A stretch of DNA of 25,686 nucleotides from Monoraphidium neglectum (Eukaryota > Chlorophyta > Chlorophyceae > Sphaeropleales > Selenastraceae): positions 1 to 25,686 of the forward strand of contig NW_014013169.1 of assembly GCF_000611645.1 (NCBI RefSeq), read 5' to 3'. The notes under the pieces were generated by a model. The model ran no database searches and had not been told where the DNA came from. It worked only from the letters and a program-made list of their open reading frames with translations. Made by a program: the position numbers and the translations under genes. Numbering within the stretch: the first letter of the stretch is position 1; every line of letters begins with the position of its first letter. Shown here in pieces: positions 10,850-21,132 of this stretch.

Positions 10850-10884
<35 letters not shown>

Positions 10885-13800
10885 CCGCACGTGCGTGCAC
10901 GCGCGCGGGGAGTGACGTTCAAGGCAGGTGCGCAGCGATGCGCACAGCAGGCTTGGCAGCCAAGGGATGTAAGAACTTTGGCCTGTTGACAAGAATTCAA
11001 GAGCGGCCCAGGGCTGGCGGCGGCGGCGCGCCACACTCTGCGCGCTGCTGCTGCGTCGGCAGCCGCCACGACGCGCCCTGCCCTCGCCTTGCGGGCCGCA
11101 GCACGCCCCGCCTGCCCCGCCCGTCGGTTGGGCCGCGCACCTCTCCCCTGTCCAGCACGACGATGCGATCCGCGTTGCGCACTGTGCTCAGGCGGTGCGC
11201 GATCACCAGCACCGTGCGGCCGCGGTCCTGAGGATATAGCGTGAGGAGTCGTGCAAATGAGGGTCGCAGCAGCCTCAGATTCAAGGCTGACACGCATACA
11301 TGGGAGGGCAGGCGCTATTCCTTCCACGTGCGCCTGACGCTGAAGGTGCAACCGTGTGGGGCCAAGCAACAAGGGCTGGTGCTGGGTGGTGGCGTTGACG
11401 CACCTGCATGACGCGGTCGAGCGCCTGCTGTACCCGCTCCTCAGACTCTGAGAAGTCGCAGGGGCAGGGGGCGTGTGTGGGTTGTGTGAGTGTTTGTGTA
11501 TGATATCAAAAGTGCGTGGTGTGGTGTGCGCTCAAGAGAATGCGAGGGGCTAAAGTGACAGCGCGACGACCAGCGCAGGGGCGCTCACACACGCAACAAA
11601 GCGTCTGCACAGCGCGCAGGACCCGCCCATCTCCTCGACGAGGCCCCCAGGCGGAGCGCCGCGCGCGCCGCCCCGCCCACCCGCGTCCAGGGCGCTGGTG
11701 GCCTCGTCCAGCACGAGCAGCCGCGGTCGCCGCAGCAGGGCGCGCGCCAGGATGATGCGCTGGCGCTGGCCGCCAGACAGCAGCCTGCGGGGGGCCGCAC
11801 AGCAAGGAGGGCCGGGGCAGTGAGCACCACAGCCCGGGCACCGTTGGCCCGCGCCGATCGGCCTGCGGGGCAGCTTTGTGCAGGCACAGCTTCATATTGA
11901 CTAGAAAGACGACCTTGAGAGTGAGGGCAAGAGCCATCAAGCCGAAAGCACCCGTTTTTGATGCATGCTCACTTGTCGGTGACCTTAGTGCTGTAGCCGT
12001 CAGGCAGCCCCGTTATGAACTCGTGCGCGTTGGCCTCCTTGGCTGCCGCCTCCACGTCCGCCTTTGAGGGCGGTGCGCGTACAAACGAGGACGCGCAGGA
12101 GGTGCAGAGACGTGGGGCCGGGGGATTCGCGCAGGTGCCCGCGTGGCCGCCATGGGGCTGAGGGCGGGGAGGGCGAGGCCGTATCGCCCACGGTGCGTTG
12201 CATGCACCTGGGACATGGTGGCGGCAGGCAACCGAGCGGGCCGCACCTGTGTCGCGGGCCAGGGGCAGCCGTAGAGGATGTTGCTGCTGATGTCAAGGGA
12301 CAGCAGCTTGGGCTCCTGGGGGCGGGGAGGGGCGCGTTGAAGAAGCAGAGGTCAAGAGGGGCCGCGCAAAACGCCACAGGGCGGCAGCGGCAGCGGCTGC
12401 AGGCTTGAATCAAGCCGCCAGGGGCTGCACTTCTCCTTTCCCTTGCCGCCCCCCTCTGGCGGCAAGGCGCCCTTCCTGCCCTTGCCGCCGCATCCATCCC
12501 CATCTGTAAGTGCAACCGAGCCGCCTCCCGCCCGCCCCTCCGCCAGCCTCACCACAGCACCGCAGGGTGCCCCTGCGCCCACCCCTGCACGCGATGCCCC
12601 CCCCCCTGCGCCCCCCACCTGCGACACGACCCCTATCTGGCTCCTGAACCAGGCGGCGTCGAGGCTCCGCAGGTCCTGGCCGTCCAGCAGGATCGCGCCC
12701 TCTGTCGGGTCGTACAGCCGCAGCAGCAGCGCCACCAGCGTGCTCTTGCCGCTGCCGCTCAGGCCGACGAGCGCCGTTAGCCTGGGAGAGGGGGTTGGAG
12801 GAGGTAGCGTGCGTGAAGGGAAGTGCAAAAGGTCAGACAAATCGCCATTGAATTGGGGAGGGGGGGCGGACCGCTGTCTGGCGCGTGTGCTTTCACCAGG
12901 CGGGGCGGGCTCTGTATGGCTTCAATTCGCCGCAGGGCCTCGGGGCGCACGATGCTGGCGTCTGGCGCCCGGCGGCTGCGGCGTCGGCGCCGGAGGTGGT
13001 TGCGAAGGGCCGCACCTGCCGGGCTGCAGGATCATGTCAATGTCCTTGAGCGCCTGCACCTCCGGCCTGTTGGGGTACCTGCGTGGACACCCGACCAAAA
13101 GCAGCCGCGACGCCACGCGGCAGGCGCGGTGGGGGTGATCGGAAGGATCATCGGAATGGAAACTGGAGGTCAGGCTGCATGAGTGCATGCAAAGGAGGCC
13201 TGCACCTGCAAGGCTCTCTCCGCACGACACCCGCGCGCCGGCTTGGGGGTAAGGGTCAAACAGGGGCGCCTTGCGCGTTTCGGGGCGCCTGCCGGCCGCA
13301 CCTGAAGCCGACGCCCCGGAGCTCGACGCGGCCGCTGAAGCCGGCCTTGGGCACGATGCCGGGCGCAATCTGGGGGGCGGGCGGGTCCGACAGGTGCTCC
13401 AGCACGCGCTCGCTGGCGCCCACGGCCTGGGGGGGGGGCGCAGGTGGGTGGGTGGTAGTTGGGGGCGCAGTCAGGCGGGGTGGTGCAGGGATGAGGGCGT
13501 TGGGAGCCAGGGTCTTCCTGCGTGTATGCATGCAGCCGATGCAACAGCCACCAGTATGCCACGCTGCGCAGACCCACCCAACGACCCACCCCACCAGCCA
13601 CGCCACCGCCCATCCCACTGGCCACACCTCACCCGCCCTCCCGCCGGCCACCCACCTCCATGATGGCCCCGTACTGGTCGCACACCGCGAGCGACGATGA
13701 CGTCACGAGCTGCACGTAGAATATGAACCCCGTCAGCTGCTCGGGCGTCACCAGCCCCTGGTAGCACATGGTGCCCCCCAGCAGCAGCGACAGCGCCACG

Positions 13801-15215
13801 CACCTGCGCCCAAGGGGGGCGGACGATGCGGGCCAAAATCTCAGGGTAAGGTGCATGTCGCTGCCATTCGCAGCTGCGTATGCGTTTGGCCGAGATTTTG
13901 GTCCGTGATTCTGCATTGTCAGGCAGCATACTCAAGAAACATGCAAGACTTTGGGGCAAGAGGATGTCGACCGCAAGCAGCTTTGCCCCCCTCCTTCCCC
14001 GCAAGCAGCCACTCACGCCTGGTGCGCCGTGGTGCCCGCCACTACGTACAGCCCCCAGGCCGCGGACTGCCGCATCCCGATGTTGTAAAGCCGCCTTGGA
14101 GCAGGGCGGCACGGATGCGTGGCAGCAAGGTGAGTCCAGAAATGGGCAACCAGAGCACTCATGCAGGGCGCCGACCGCAGGATCGCATACGACACGGGGC
14201 GACATCTGCGTGTTGTGCGCAAGGCCGCCCTGTCATGCGCTTGACACCCGGCTGCTGCAACTCCGCTGCACCGCCGGCTCAAGCGTTGAGAACATCCTAG
14301 CCACTTACTGTAGCCAGGTGCCGTATCGCTGCTGCTCCACCGCCTCCGTCCCCGTGGCGCGCACAACGCGGCTGCCCATGAACGCCTCCTCGGCGCACGC
14401 GTTGCTGCTGGCCAGGACGTCCTGCGTGCGGCGTCAGCGGAGCGGCTTGCGTCGTTGGCTGCAAGCAAGCCCCACTGCCAGAAACACCTTGACACATGCC
14501 CCAGCTGACCTTGCGGAACATGGAAGAGGGGCCGCTGTCGCACCAGCATCGGCCCCACACGGCAGCCACTAGCGCGGGCCCGCACCGCCGCCCCAGATTG
14601 GCACTGGGGCACTCGCCTGCACAACGCGCTGGCTGTGGCGAGAGTAGGCGCCGTATATAACCGTCACCACCCACAGCACCGAGAAGACGCACAGGCACGC
14701 CCCCGCCAGGTGCGGCGACAGCGACACGAGGATGGCGCCGCCGCCTGGTGAGAACGCAGGGGAGGTTGTGCATCGCCAGCCCCAGCTCGTAAGCAGCGAG
14801 CCACACATAAAGTGACCCTCTGCATCTGAGTTCAATCCACTGGCGCCCTGGCTGCCGCTGAGCGGGCTTGTGCGCTCCATACGGCTGCCTGTATGTGGCC
14901 TGCCCGCCTGCCGGGTTGTCAGCCGCTTGGCATGGCGCCGCGCGTCCATGCAGGCCCAGCCTTGAGAGCCGGCCGCTCACCTACGACCTGCAGCAGGTTG
15001 CGCAGCGCCACGTTGACGTTTGTGGCGATGCAGCGGCTGATAGAGTAGCAGTCGCTGGTCAGGCGGCTGGTTAGCTCCCCCGGCTCGTGCACGTCTGGGA
15101 GGCGGGGGCGGGGGATGGGGCAGGACGAGGATGTAAGCGAGTGCATGACCCCTGGCTTGAGTGCATGACCCCTGGCTTGGGGTCAGTCACGATAACACAA
15201 AGTGCTCTGCAGTTC

Positions 15216-15261
<46 letters not shown>

Positions 15262-16464
15262 TGCTGCCGCTGCCGCCGCCGCTGCTGCCGCTGCTGCTGC
15301 TGCTGCTGCTGCTCCTGTGGCCCACCACGACAACTCCTGTCGATGCGGAGGTATCCATGCGCGGTACACAGCCGCCTCCGACGCGCCTGTGGAGGCCAGC
15401 CATAACCCCACGGCCTCCGCCAGCACGCGCACTCACCGTGGAAGGACGTCTCTTCCCGCATCAGCACCCCAAACAGCCGCGCCCGCAGGTTGCAGACGAA
15501 GCGGTTGTTCAGCACGCCAAACAGCCAGCCGCGGAGCGCCGCGAAGACTGCAAAGCCCCCTGCAGCGGCCGCGAGCATCTGGAGGTGGGAGTGGAAAACC
15601 TCGGGCGCCGCGCCGCGGTTGACGGCGAAGATGGTCTTGCTGGTGAAGTGAGGGATCGCCAGCTCACACAGCGCCCCAGCCGCCTGCGCGCCAGGCGCGA
15701 TGGGCGCGGCGGCGACGCAGATCACGAGGGGCGGGCGCAGGTGGTGCAGCTGCCGGGTGACGCTGGCCGTAACAGACCCTTGTTCAGAGCAGCCGTGTGA
15801 CTGATTGTGCTGCCGCTGCATCCCTGGAAGGCCACACAACACAACAAGACGTCTTGCCACACAGGTGCGGCTGCCGTACTAAGCATGTCAGCTGCGGTGG
15901 CGCAGACCAGTTCGGGGCGGTGGGGCTGCGCCGCCTGCCGGCACCGCCTGCTGCGATAACGCGCCCATCCAACCAAGCTGACAATGCTCACCATGAAGAA
16001 GCCGGCAACAAGCATGAGACGTTTCTCCTGCGTTGTGCAGCCGCCGTTGCGTGCATCATTTTTGAAAGCGTTGTCACATGGGCGCGCAGCGGCGCGCATC
16101 GACAACGCACACAGCACGGCCATGTCCGCTCTTGCCAATTGCCTGCAGCGCGCTGCAGCAAGCCAGCAGAGCTCCTTACCTTGCCTATCAGCTGTCCCAC
16201 GAGCTCCAGGACCTTGCCAAGCTTCTGAGGGCGCCCTTCCTGTATTTTTCCGTCCCTGCCGGGTGCCTCAACTTTCCACCAGCTCAGGAAGCTTTGGCGA
16301 GGCTCTTGTAACGAGTGACGAGCCGATCCCAGCCCGGGACCGGCTGCGGCCGCTTGGGCAGAGCATCGCGGGCGCAGAGCAATGTAGATCCCTCTCCCAC
16401 AACGGGGCCTGAGGGGTGGCACTAAGCGCACCCCGAGGCGCGAAACGCCACAGGAGCGCTGCAT
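10164..16464 (-). CDS. Half-size ABC transporter, ABCB/TAP-like, probably plastid (18 exons, 790 aa)
   Basis: Exons in transcript order: 16464-16180, 16027-15992, 15683-15437, 15094-14981, 14744-14617, 14421-14309, 14094-14017, 13803-13656, 13426-13302, 13078-13016, 12781-12619, 12315-12247, 12061-11973, 11784-11681, 11447-11404, 11227-11141, 10800-10694, 10536-10164; every phase matches. Residues 1-45 look like a transit peptide. A six-helix exporter domain spans about 95-380 ([56 protein letters not shown]). The nucleotide-binding domain has [10 protein letters not shown], Walker [10 protein letters not shown] (452-460), Q-loop Gln500, signature LSGGQ (555-559), Walker B LLVLDE (575-580, Glu580) and H-loop His613, so ATP hydrolysis should be intact. 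One such chain would dimerise. Sequence style matches plant TAP-like ABCB half-transporters; the substrate is unknown. The Ala/Gly/Pro-rich tail from 668 is atypical. Start ATG chosen as the first in frame. Confidence 0.92.
10655..10693. repeat. CA-rich microsatellite at the donor end of ABC intron 17
   Basis: On the plus strand the tract is CACACA-rich. On the transcribed strand it reads GUGUGU and begins at the splice donor itself (CAG|GTGTGTATGTG). It lies immediately downstream of exon 17 (10800-10694). Confidence 0.85.
10812..10882. repeat. TG-rich microsatellite in ABC intron 16
   Basis: The plus strand is TG-rich with a pure (GT)n core at 10854-10882, so the pre-mRNA reads CACACA just upstream of exon 17. 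It is complementary in sense to the GU tract on the other side of the same exon. Confidence 0.9.
15139..15178. repeat. Perfect 20-bp tandem duplication in ABC intron 3
   Basis: The unit GAGTGCATGACCCCTGGCTT occurs twice head to tail (15139-15158 and 15159-15178), within intron 15095-15436 and next to the CAG array. It is probably a replication-slippage product. Confidence 0.85.
15217..15315. repeat. CTG/CAG triplet array in ABC intron 3
   Basis: About 100 bp of triplets: an uninterrupted (GCT)14 at 15218-15259, then interrupted CTG/CCG triplets, then a second CTG block near 15287-15311. The transcribed strand reads CAG. The array lies inside intron 15095-15436, upstream of the acceptor at 15095-15097. 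Open frames through it (poly-Leu, poly-Ala, poly-Cys, poly-Gln) are artefacts of the repeat. Confidence 0.92.
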
Positions 16465-17080
16465 AGATGCCGCGGTGATTCGCGACACGTTGCGCTCTGC
16501 CAGACCGACCTGTGGGCTGGCACGATGGATTTTTAGCTCTGTTAGTAGAGTTGAGGGGTAACTTCAACTGTTTACAGGATCTGGAGACTGTTTATGAGAG
16601 GGAAGGGCCTGTCATGGTGCTTTGCGCTGGACGCTCCCTCCTCCCGCGACGCCGGGGGTCCGCCCAGTTGGCACTGGACTGGCGTCGCACGGCCTGGCTG
16701 GGGGTGCAGCCGCCCAAAATGACAGAGATCCTGAGCAGACATCTATACCTGGGAGTGTAGCAAAAATTCTAGCGAACGACAGAGGGCTAAGCTTGTGGCC
16801 AACAACATGTTTGCATTTGACCATCTTGACTGAACTTTCAAGGTCGCCGTTACACTCGTCTTTGGTTGGCCGTTGCACAGCCAAGCGCACTTACATCTAA
16901 GCTTTCGTCAAAACATGTTGATAGGATTGCTGTTGCACGTAAGGTGGGGCAACACTGCTCAAGTAATTTGTACTGGGAATGCAAACAAGGCAGCGGTGAT
17001 GATCTCGTTTGTGATGCTGGTGCCAAAGTCGATGGGAATGAGCAGAGCAGCTCGGCCTGCAGTAAAACATGTGGGGCCCG
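16465..17080. other. Intergenic: ABC-transporter promoter and 3' UTR of the PNPOx-like gene
   Basis: Both flanking genes are on the minus strand. No coding segment was recognised. Two minus-strand TGTAA motifs lie here (TTACA at 16850-16854 and 16891-16895). No TATA box was identified upstream of the ABC start. Confidence 0.5.
16891..16895 (-). terminator. Candidate poly(A) signal TGTAA for the PNPOx-like gene
   Basis: TGTAA on the minus strand 186 bases past the stop codon at 17081, with a second copy 41 bases further (16850-16854). Distance and motif fit a green-algal 3' end; the choice between the two copies is open. Confidence 0.45.
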
Positions 17081-18133
17081 TTACGTTGCTCCGACCGCAG
17101 GCCCGGGTGCAATGTTCAGCCCACGCAGGCCGTCCAAGCTGGTGGCATGGCCTCGCCGGTACTCTTCTATGGCCTCCTGCCCCTTCTTGGCGCTCCACGT
17201 CACCAGGCTGTCCCGCTCCTCTTTGAACTCCATCAGCGGGACCGCGTAGCCGCAGGCCGAGGCCACCTCGTAGATGTCTGCGACGATGACCGACCGCGCG
17301 CCGGCCGCAAAGCCAGGGTGCGGGCCGATGACGCCGGCGGGCGCGGCGGGCGCGTCGCCCGGGCCGGCGTCCCCGTCCACGGGCGCGGCCGCGGGAAAGG
17401 CGCGCGCCACGATGTCTTCGAATTCAGGGGTGCCAAGCTCGTGGGCGACGGCGCGGCCATAGAGACGCATGATGCACGGGGAACCCTCGAAGCTGCAGAA
17501 CATGAATGTGATGCGGCCGTTCTCCTGGATAGCATGGTGGGATTTTGGGTACAAACAACAGGTGTGGAGTCTTCTGAGTCGAAGCAGTGGGGAGATGGTT
17601 GGCAGACGCAGCGCCTGGATGTATGTACACCTGAGCTGTGAATGGTTCTCGAGGGAAGAGCTGCACGCCGGCTGCGCCAATCTCAGCGGCACCGTGCCCC
17701 AGCCCCAAGCAAACACCCGGGCTGCCTCATGGAGACAGCCCTGCCCCACCCTGGCAGCCCTCACCTTGATGTGCGCCAGTGTCTCGATGCCGCTGCCGGT
17801 CATGTCGAGGTAGGCCACCTGGTTGTCGCTCAAGATCGCAAACGTCTGCTCCCGGTGGCCTTTCGGCGACAGGTTGACGTGGCCCTCGGCTGCCAGTGGC
17901 GCCGTGCCCACAAAAAACATCTGCCGCCAAGGGGTGCAGGGATATAGGGCAGGGTGAGGCGCCTGCCGCCGCGCTGCTTGCACGTGGCCGTCCACACTGA
18001 TCAACTGAGGTTGCCACGCTCGTCATCAGGGATAGGCACTCCATGATCGTTCAACGTCTTGGTTTAGTCACACCTGCTGTTTTGCTATCATCCGCCTTGC
18101 ATAGGGGCTGATATGGTCCCACTTTTGGCCCAT
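17081..18133 (-). CDS. Pyridoxamine-5'-phosphate-oxidase-like flavin-binding protein (3 exons, 219 aa)
   Basis: Exons in transcript order: 18133-18074, 17920-17765, 17524-17081; both introns are phase 0 (CAG|GTGTGA, AAG|GTGAGG). The short first exon gives the family's usual opening (MGQKWDHISPYARRMIAKQQ), which runs straight into MFFVGTAPLAAEGHVNLSPKG (from residue 21). AYLDMTGSGIET, ENGRITFMFCSFEGSP (from residue 73) and RLYGRA follow. The C-terminal half has ADIYEVASACGYAVPLMEF and SLDGLRGL. These are signatures of the split-barrel family annotated as putative PNPOx, found in bacteria, fungi and algae. It binds FMN or a related cofactor; the physiological substrate is not known, and membership does not imply vitamin B6 synthesis. 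A Gly/Ala/Pro/Asp-rich insert interrupts the domain at roughly residues 122-140. No targeting peptide is obvious. Confidence 0.88.
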
Positions 18134-18833
18134 TGCTGCAAGCTTCGTCAACCCCGCCTCAACGGCGGCGGCAGCGTCGAGAGATGTGCAAGGGGCCCAG
18201 CTGCGTGATGTGCAGCGTATGACCAGCACTGCCGTCACAGTTTTTAAGCCAGCGCAGTAACGTCCGCGGTCACGTAGTATTGGCTGGGTTCCTGAGATCA
18301 GGCGTTTGCGAACAATGGCGAATTGTTGCGTAATTGGAAGATTTCTTGGCAATAATTTTTTGCTCTACATCTCATCACCCGGGCCTGTACGCTGGGAAAT
18401 TGTGCACACCTCAAAAAGGGTGATGTTCACCATGTGGTGAGTCAACACCGAGTGCAAAGATCCTCGCCAACCTGCTCGGCCCCAGATAATGTGCACCGCC
18501 AGGTAGGGCGCCAGGTGCACCCTCTGCACGCGGTGGTACAATGCATGGCCCTTGTGTTCAACAGGTCAGGGATCCTGGTGAGGGGCTGCGAGTGACTGGA
18601 ATTGACGCTTTGTGTTGATGTCGACTGCCTGCGCCGTTCCAGGACCTGTGTTCCAATCTGCCCGTCCCTTTCTGAAACATCACTGACCTGCAATAATGTT
18701 GTGCGAACAGATCACTTTTGGCGGGCTACGGTATTACCGTGTTCCACAACAGCTGACGCTAGAACTTGACAGGCAGGGGCACAAGCAGGCTTGCTGCGAT
18801 CGCTGATGGCCTTCTAGCGAGCTTTGCACCCGC
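18134..18833. other. Intergenic: PNPOx-like promoter and vasohibin-like 3' UTR
   Basis: Both neighbours are on the minus strand. The frame upstream of the PNPOx-like ATG stays open to about 18352, but I found no better start there and the ATG at 18133 matches the family N-terminus. No TGTAA was found for the vasohibin-like transcript. Confidence 0.45.
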
Positions 18834-21132
18834 TCATCTGCGGCGCGGCGAGCGCAGCACCACGACAACACTGTCGGCACTCTTTTCACTGTCAGAGCCA
18901 AAGTCATCATCAGCGCCCCCACTGTCTTCATCCTCGCTGCTGCTGCTGCTGCTTGCACAGCGCCCTGGCGATGTGGGGGCTGCGGCGGGTCCTGCCCTAA
19001 CCGCTGCTGCTGCCTCTTTTGCGCTGCTTCCTGGGCTGAGGGTGGCAGCCATCGCGCTGGCGCCACACTCCGCCGATGTCAGGGTGCCAGGCTTGATCGC
19101 CTGCCGCTGAACTTGGTCGGCATGCTTGACGGATACTGCCAGCCGGCCATTCAGCTGCGACTGCTGTTGTCGGGCACCCAGATGGTTTGTCCCAGGCAGG
19201 GAGTTCTTGCCTGGCGGTGCAGACACCTCCGGCCCTGCATGCCTGCCTTCGGGCAGCCGTACGGACAGCTGCGCAAGGCTGCCTCGCACGCTGCCATCCC
19301 CAACCACTGCCACGGGCTGCTGTGCCCGTGCCCCTGACACTGCCACCCCTGCCGCCGCTGTTCGTGCCGCTGCCGCCCCAGCAGTCGCCGCAGCTGCAGC
19401 GACGGCGGCAGCTGCCAGCGCGTACCTATCCTGGAGCTCCTTAAGCCGTGCTGCGTGCTCGTCCAGAATTGCGGCGGCCTTGGGCCAGCCCCTCTTTGGC
19501 AGGTCGACTGATATGTACCTGCAAAAATTTGCCGAGCAACCGAGGAGCAGTGGTGACTGAATACAACCTCAAGCCTTGTTTTGATGCAACAGATCAAACA
19601 TTCACATTGCGTGCATGTCTTGCTGTAATTGCAGCATGACTACGGCACCCGTGCCCGCTCGCATGGACGCATGTGTCATCAACCCGCGCACCTCCAACAC
19701 ACATGTTTGTTGCACGCCGCCTCGTGGGGAGCCGGCAGCCCCACGCGGACCTTCAGCACCTCGTGGCCCCACAGCGCGTAGGCGGCCACGAAATCGCCAA
19801 CCAGCGCCGAAAGGCTGGAGTGCCTCAGCGGCTTGTCCATCAGCTCGCGGCGGCGGCTGAGCCCGAGGGCGCCCCAGAGACCGGATGAGGTGTCGCGCAC
19901 GGCGAGCACGATGTGGCGGTAGCACTGCTCACAATTAGCACCGGGGAGGGCAGGCATGTCTGTAAAATGTTTTGGGAGAACATTTCATCCGTGCTGTGTG
20001 CGTTGGCCGTTTCACCTCAGCTTCTCAAGCCACCGCTGGTAGTTTGGGGCAATAGTAAAGTTTACGCCGTTGCAATGCTGCTGCAATGCCCTTCCGCACC
20101 TGACCATCGGCCGCCCTGCTCTTGAAGCCCACGGCGACGCGGTCGAGGTCGCGCCAGCCGCATGTCACCAGCAGTGCCACAAACGTCGCCTCGACACACT
20201 TGATGGGCAGCGGCTCCCTCAGGATGTCCCGGGCTGCGGCAGTTGGGTGCATCAAGTAGCAACATCTGAAGGGTGGCTTGCAGGCTTCTGGCTCGCCGAG
20301 CAGGTGGTTTGCGTGCTCCACAGTCAGGCTGCACATGCTTCAAATTGCTGCAAGCCTGCACAGTCATGAGCCCCAGTACATGCACGCACCAGTTTCCAAT
20401 ATGCTGCAGAAGGGCCTCTTCTTGGACAAATCAAAGTACGTGGCCCCAGTGTGGTTGTAGGAGATGCTGCAGATGAGGGCCTGCGCTCGAAGCAAACAAG
20501 CACGCAGCAAATCCGTCCCAGCCCAACCAAGCATTTGCGAGCAGGCAGGATGCGCACTGTTGGGCCCATTGGAGACGCATGTTGCCAGATTATACGTCAA
20601 GCAGGCACTGAATCAGTATTTTTGCACATGAACCAGCCACATTTGCACCCACACTGCTTGGCAAGCATGGAGCAGGGCGTGGATGAGACTTGAAGCCAGC
20701 AAACCTGTGCGGCGGCCAGCCGCTGCACCAAGGGCAGAGTTTCCAGCTGCGCAGCCCCCAGAAACCGCATAGGTGCGGCGGGAGCGGGACTCAGGCTCAC
20801 CAGCTCCTCCACACAACATTGTTTCACCAGCAGGGGCTGCGCGGGGGGCAAGAGCGGCCTGCTTGCATCATGCACGATGCGCAGCAGCTGGTGTGTGCAC
20901 TGGGGCCTGGAGATGCTGCATGTGGCACTACTAACCCACCCTGCACTACTAACCCACCCCGCTTCGACTTAAACATGATCATGCTGGAAGTTTGGGCATG
21001 GTTGTTTCAGCCTACCAGCTCGCGCAATTGCGCTTCCGTGAGAGCGACCCCACCATCGCGCAACGCCTTGAGCTTCGCTGCCGCCGCCGCGCCCTGCCTG
21101 TCGCGAGGCGTTGCTGGTGCAGTCTCTATCAT
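18834..21132 (-). CDS. Vasohibin-like tubulin tyrosine carboxypeptidase (6 exons, about 480 aa)
   Basis: Exons in transcript order: 21132-21016, 20887-20705, 20480-20390, 20233-20100, 19924-19692, 19518-18834; phases match throughout. Family landmarks appear in order: SYNHTGATYFDLSKKRP, LPIKCVEATFVALLVT, DRVAVGFKS, YRHIVLAV, GALGLSRRRELMDKPL and HEVLKVRVGLPAPHE. The vasohibin Cys-His-Ser catalytic residues correspond to Cys143, His179 and Ser198 of this model, with spacing close to the animal enzymes. Animal vasohibins remove the C-terminal tyrosine of alpha-tubulin with the small partner SVBP; no SVBP-like gene is in the window. After the domain comes a 225-residue low-complexity extension (Ala-rich, then a Ser/Glu/Asp-rich acidic stretch, ending SPRRR). 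Exon 2 could instead start at 20836 (acceptor GCGCAG|CCC), which would shorten the protein by 17 residues. The first two exons are less certain than the core. Confidence 0.85.
20925..20959. repeat. 17-bp direct repeat in vasohibin-like intron 1
   Basis: GCACTACTAACCCACCC occurs at 20925-20941 and 20943-20959. The CTAAC inside is on the plus strand, opposite to transcription, so it is not a branch point of this gene. Confidence 0.7.

Noticed and set aside
15161..15622. Poly-Ala, poly-Leu and poly-Cys proteins over the CTG array
   Set aside because: They arise from translating a triplet repeat inside an intron; flanking splice sites restore the ABC exporter sequence instead.
15684..15823. In-frame extension of ABC exon 3 upstream ([20 protein letters not shown])
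   Set aside because: First taken as the start of the membrane domain, but the 36-nt exon 16027-15992 joined to 15683 gives a normal first helix with matching phases, so this stretch is intron.
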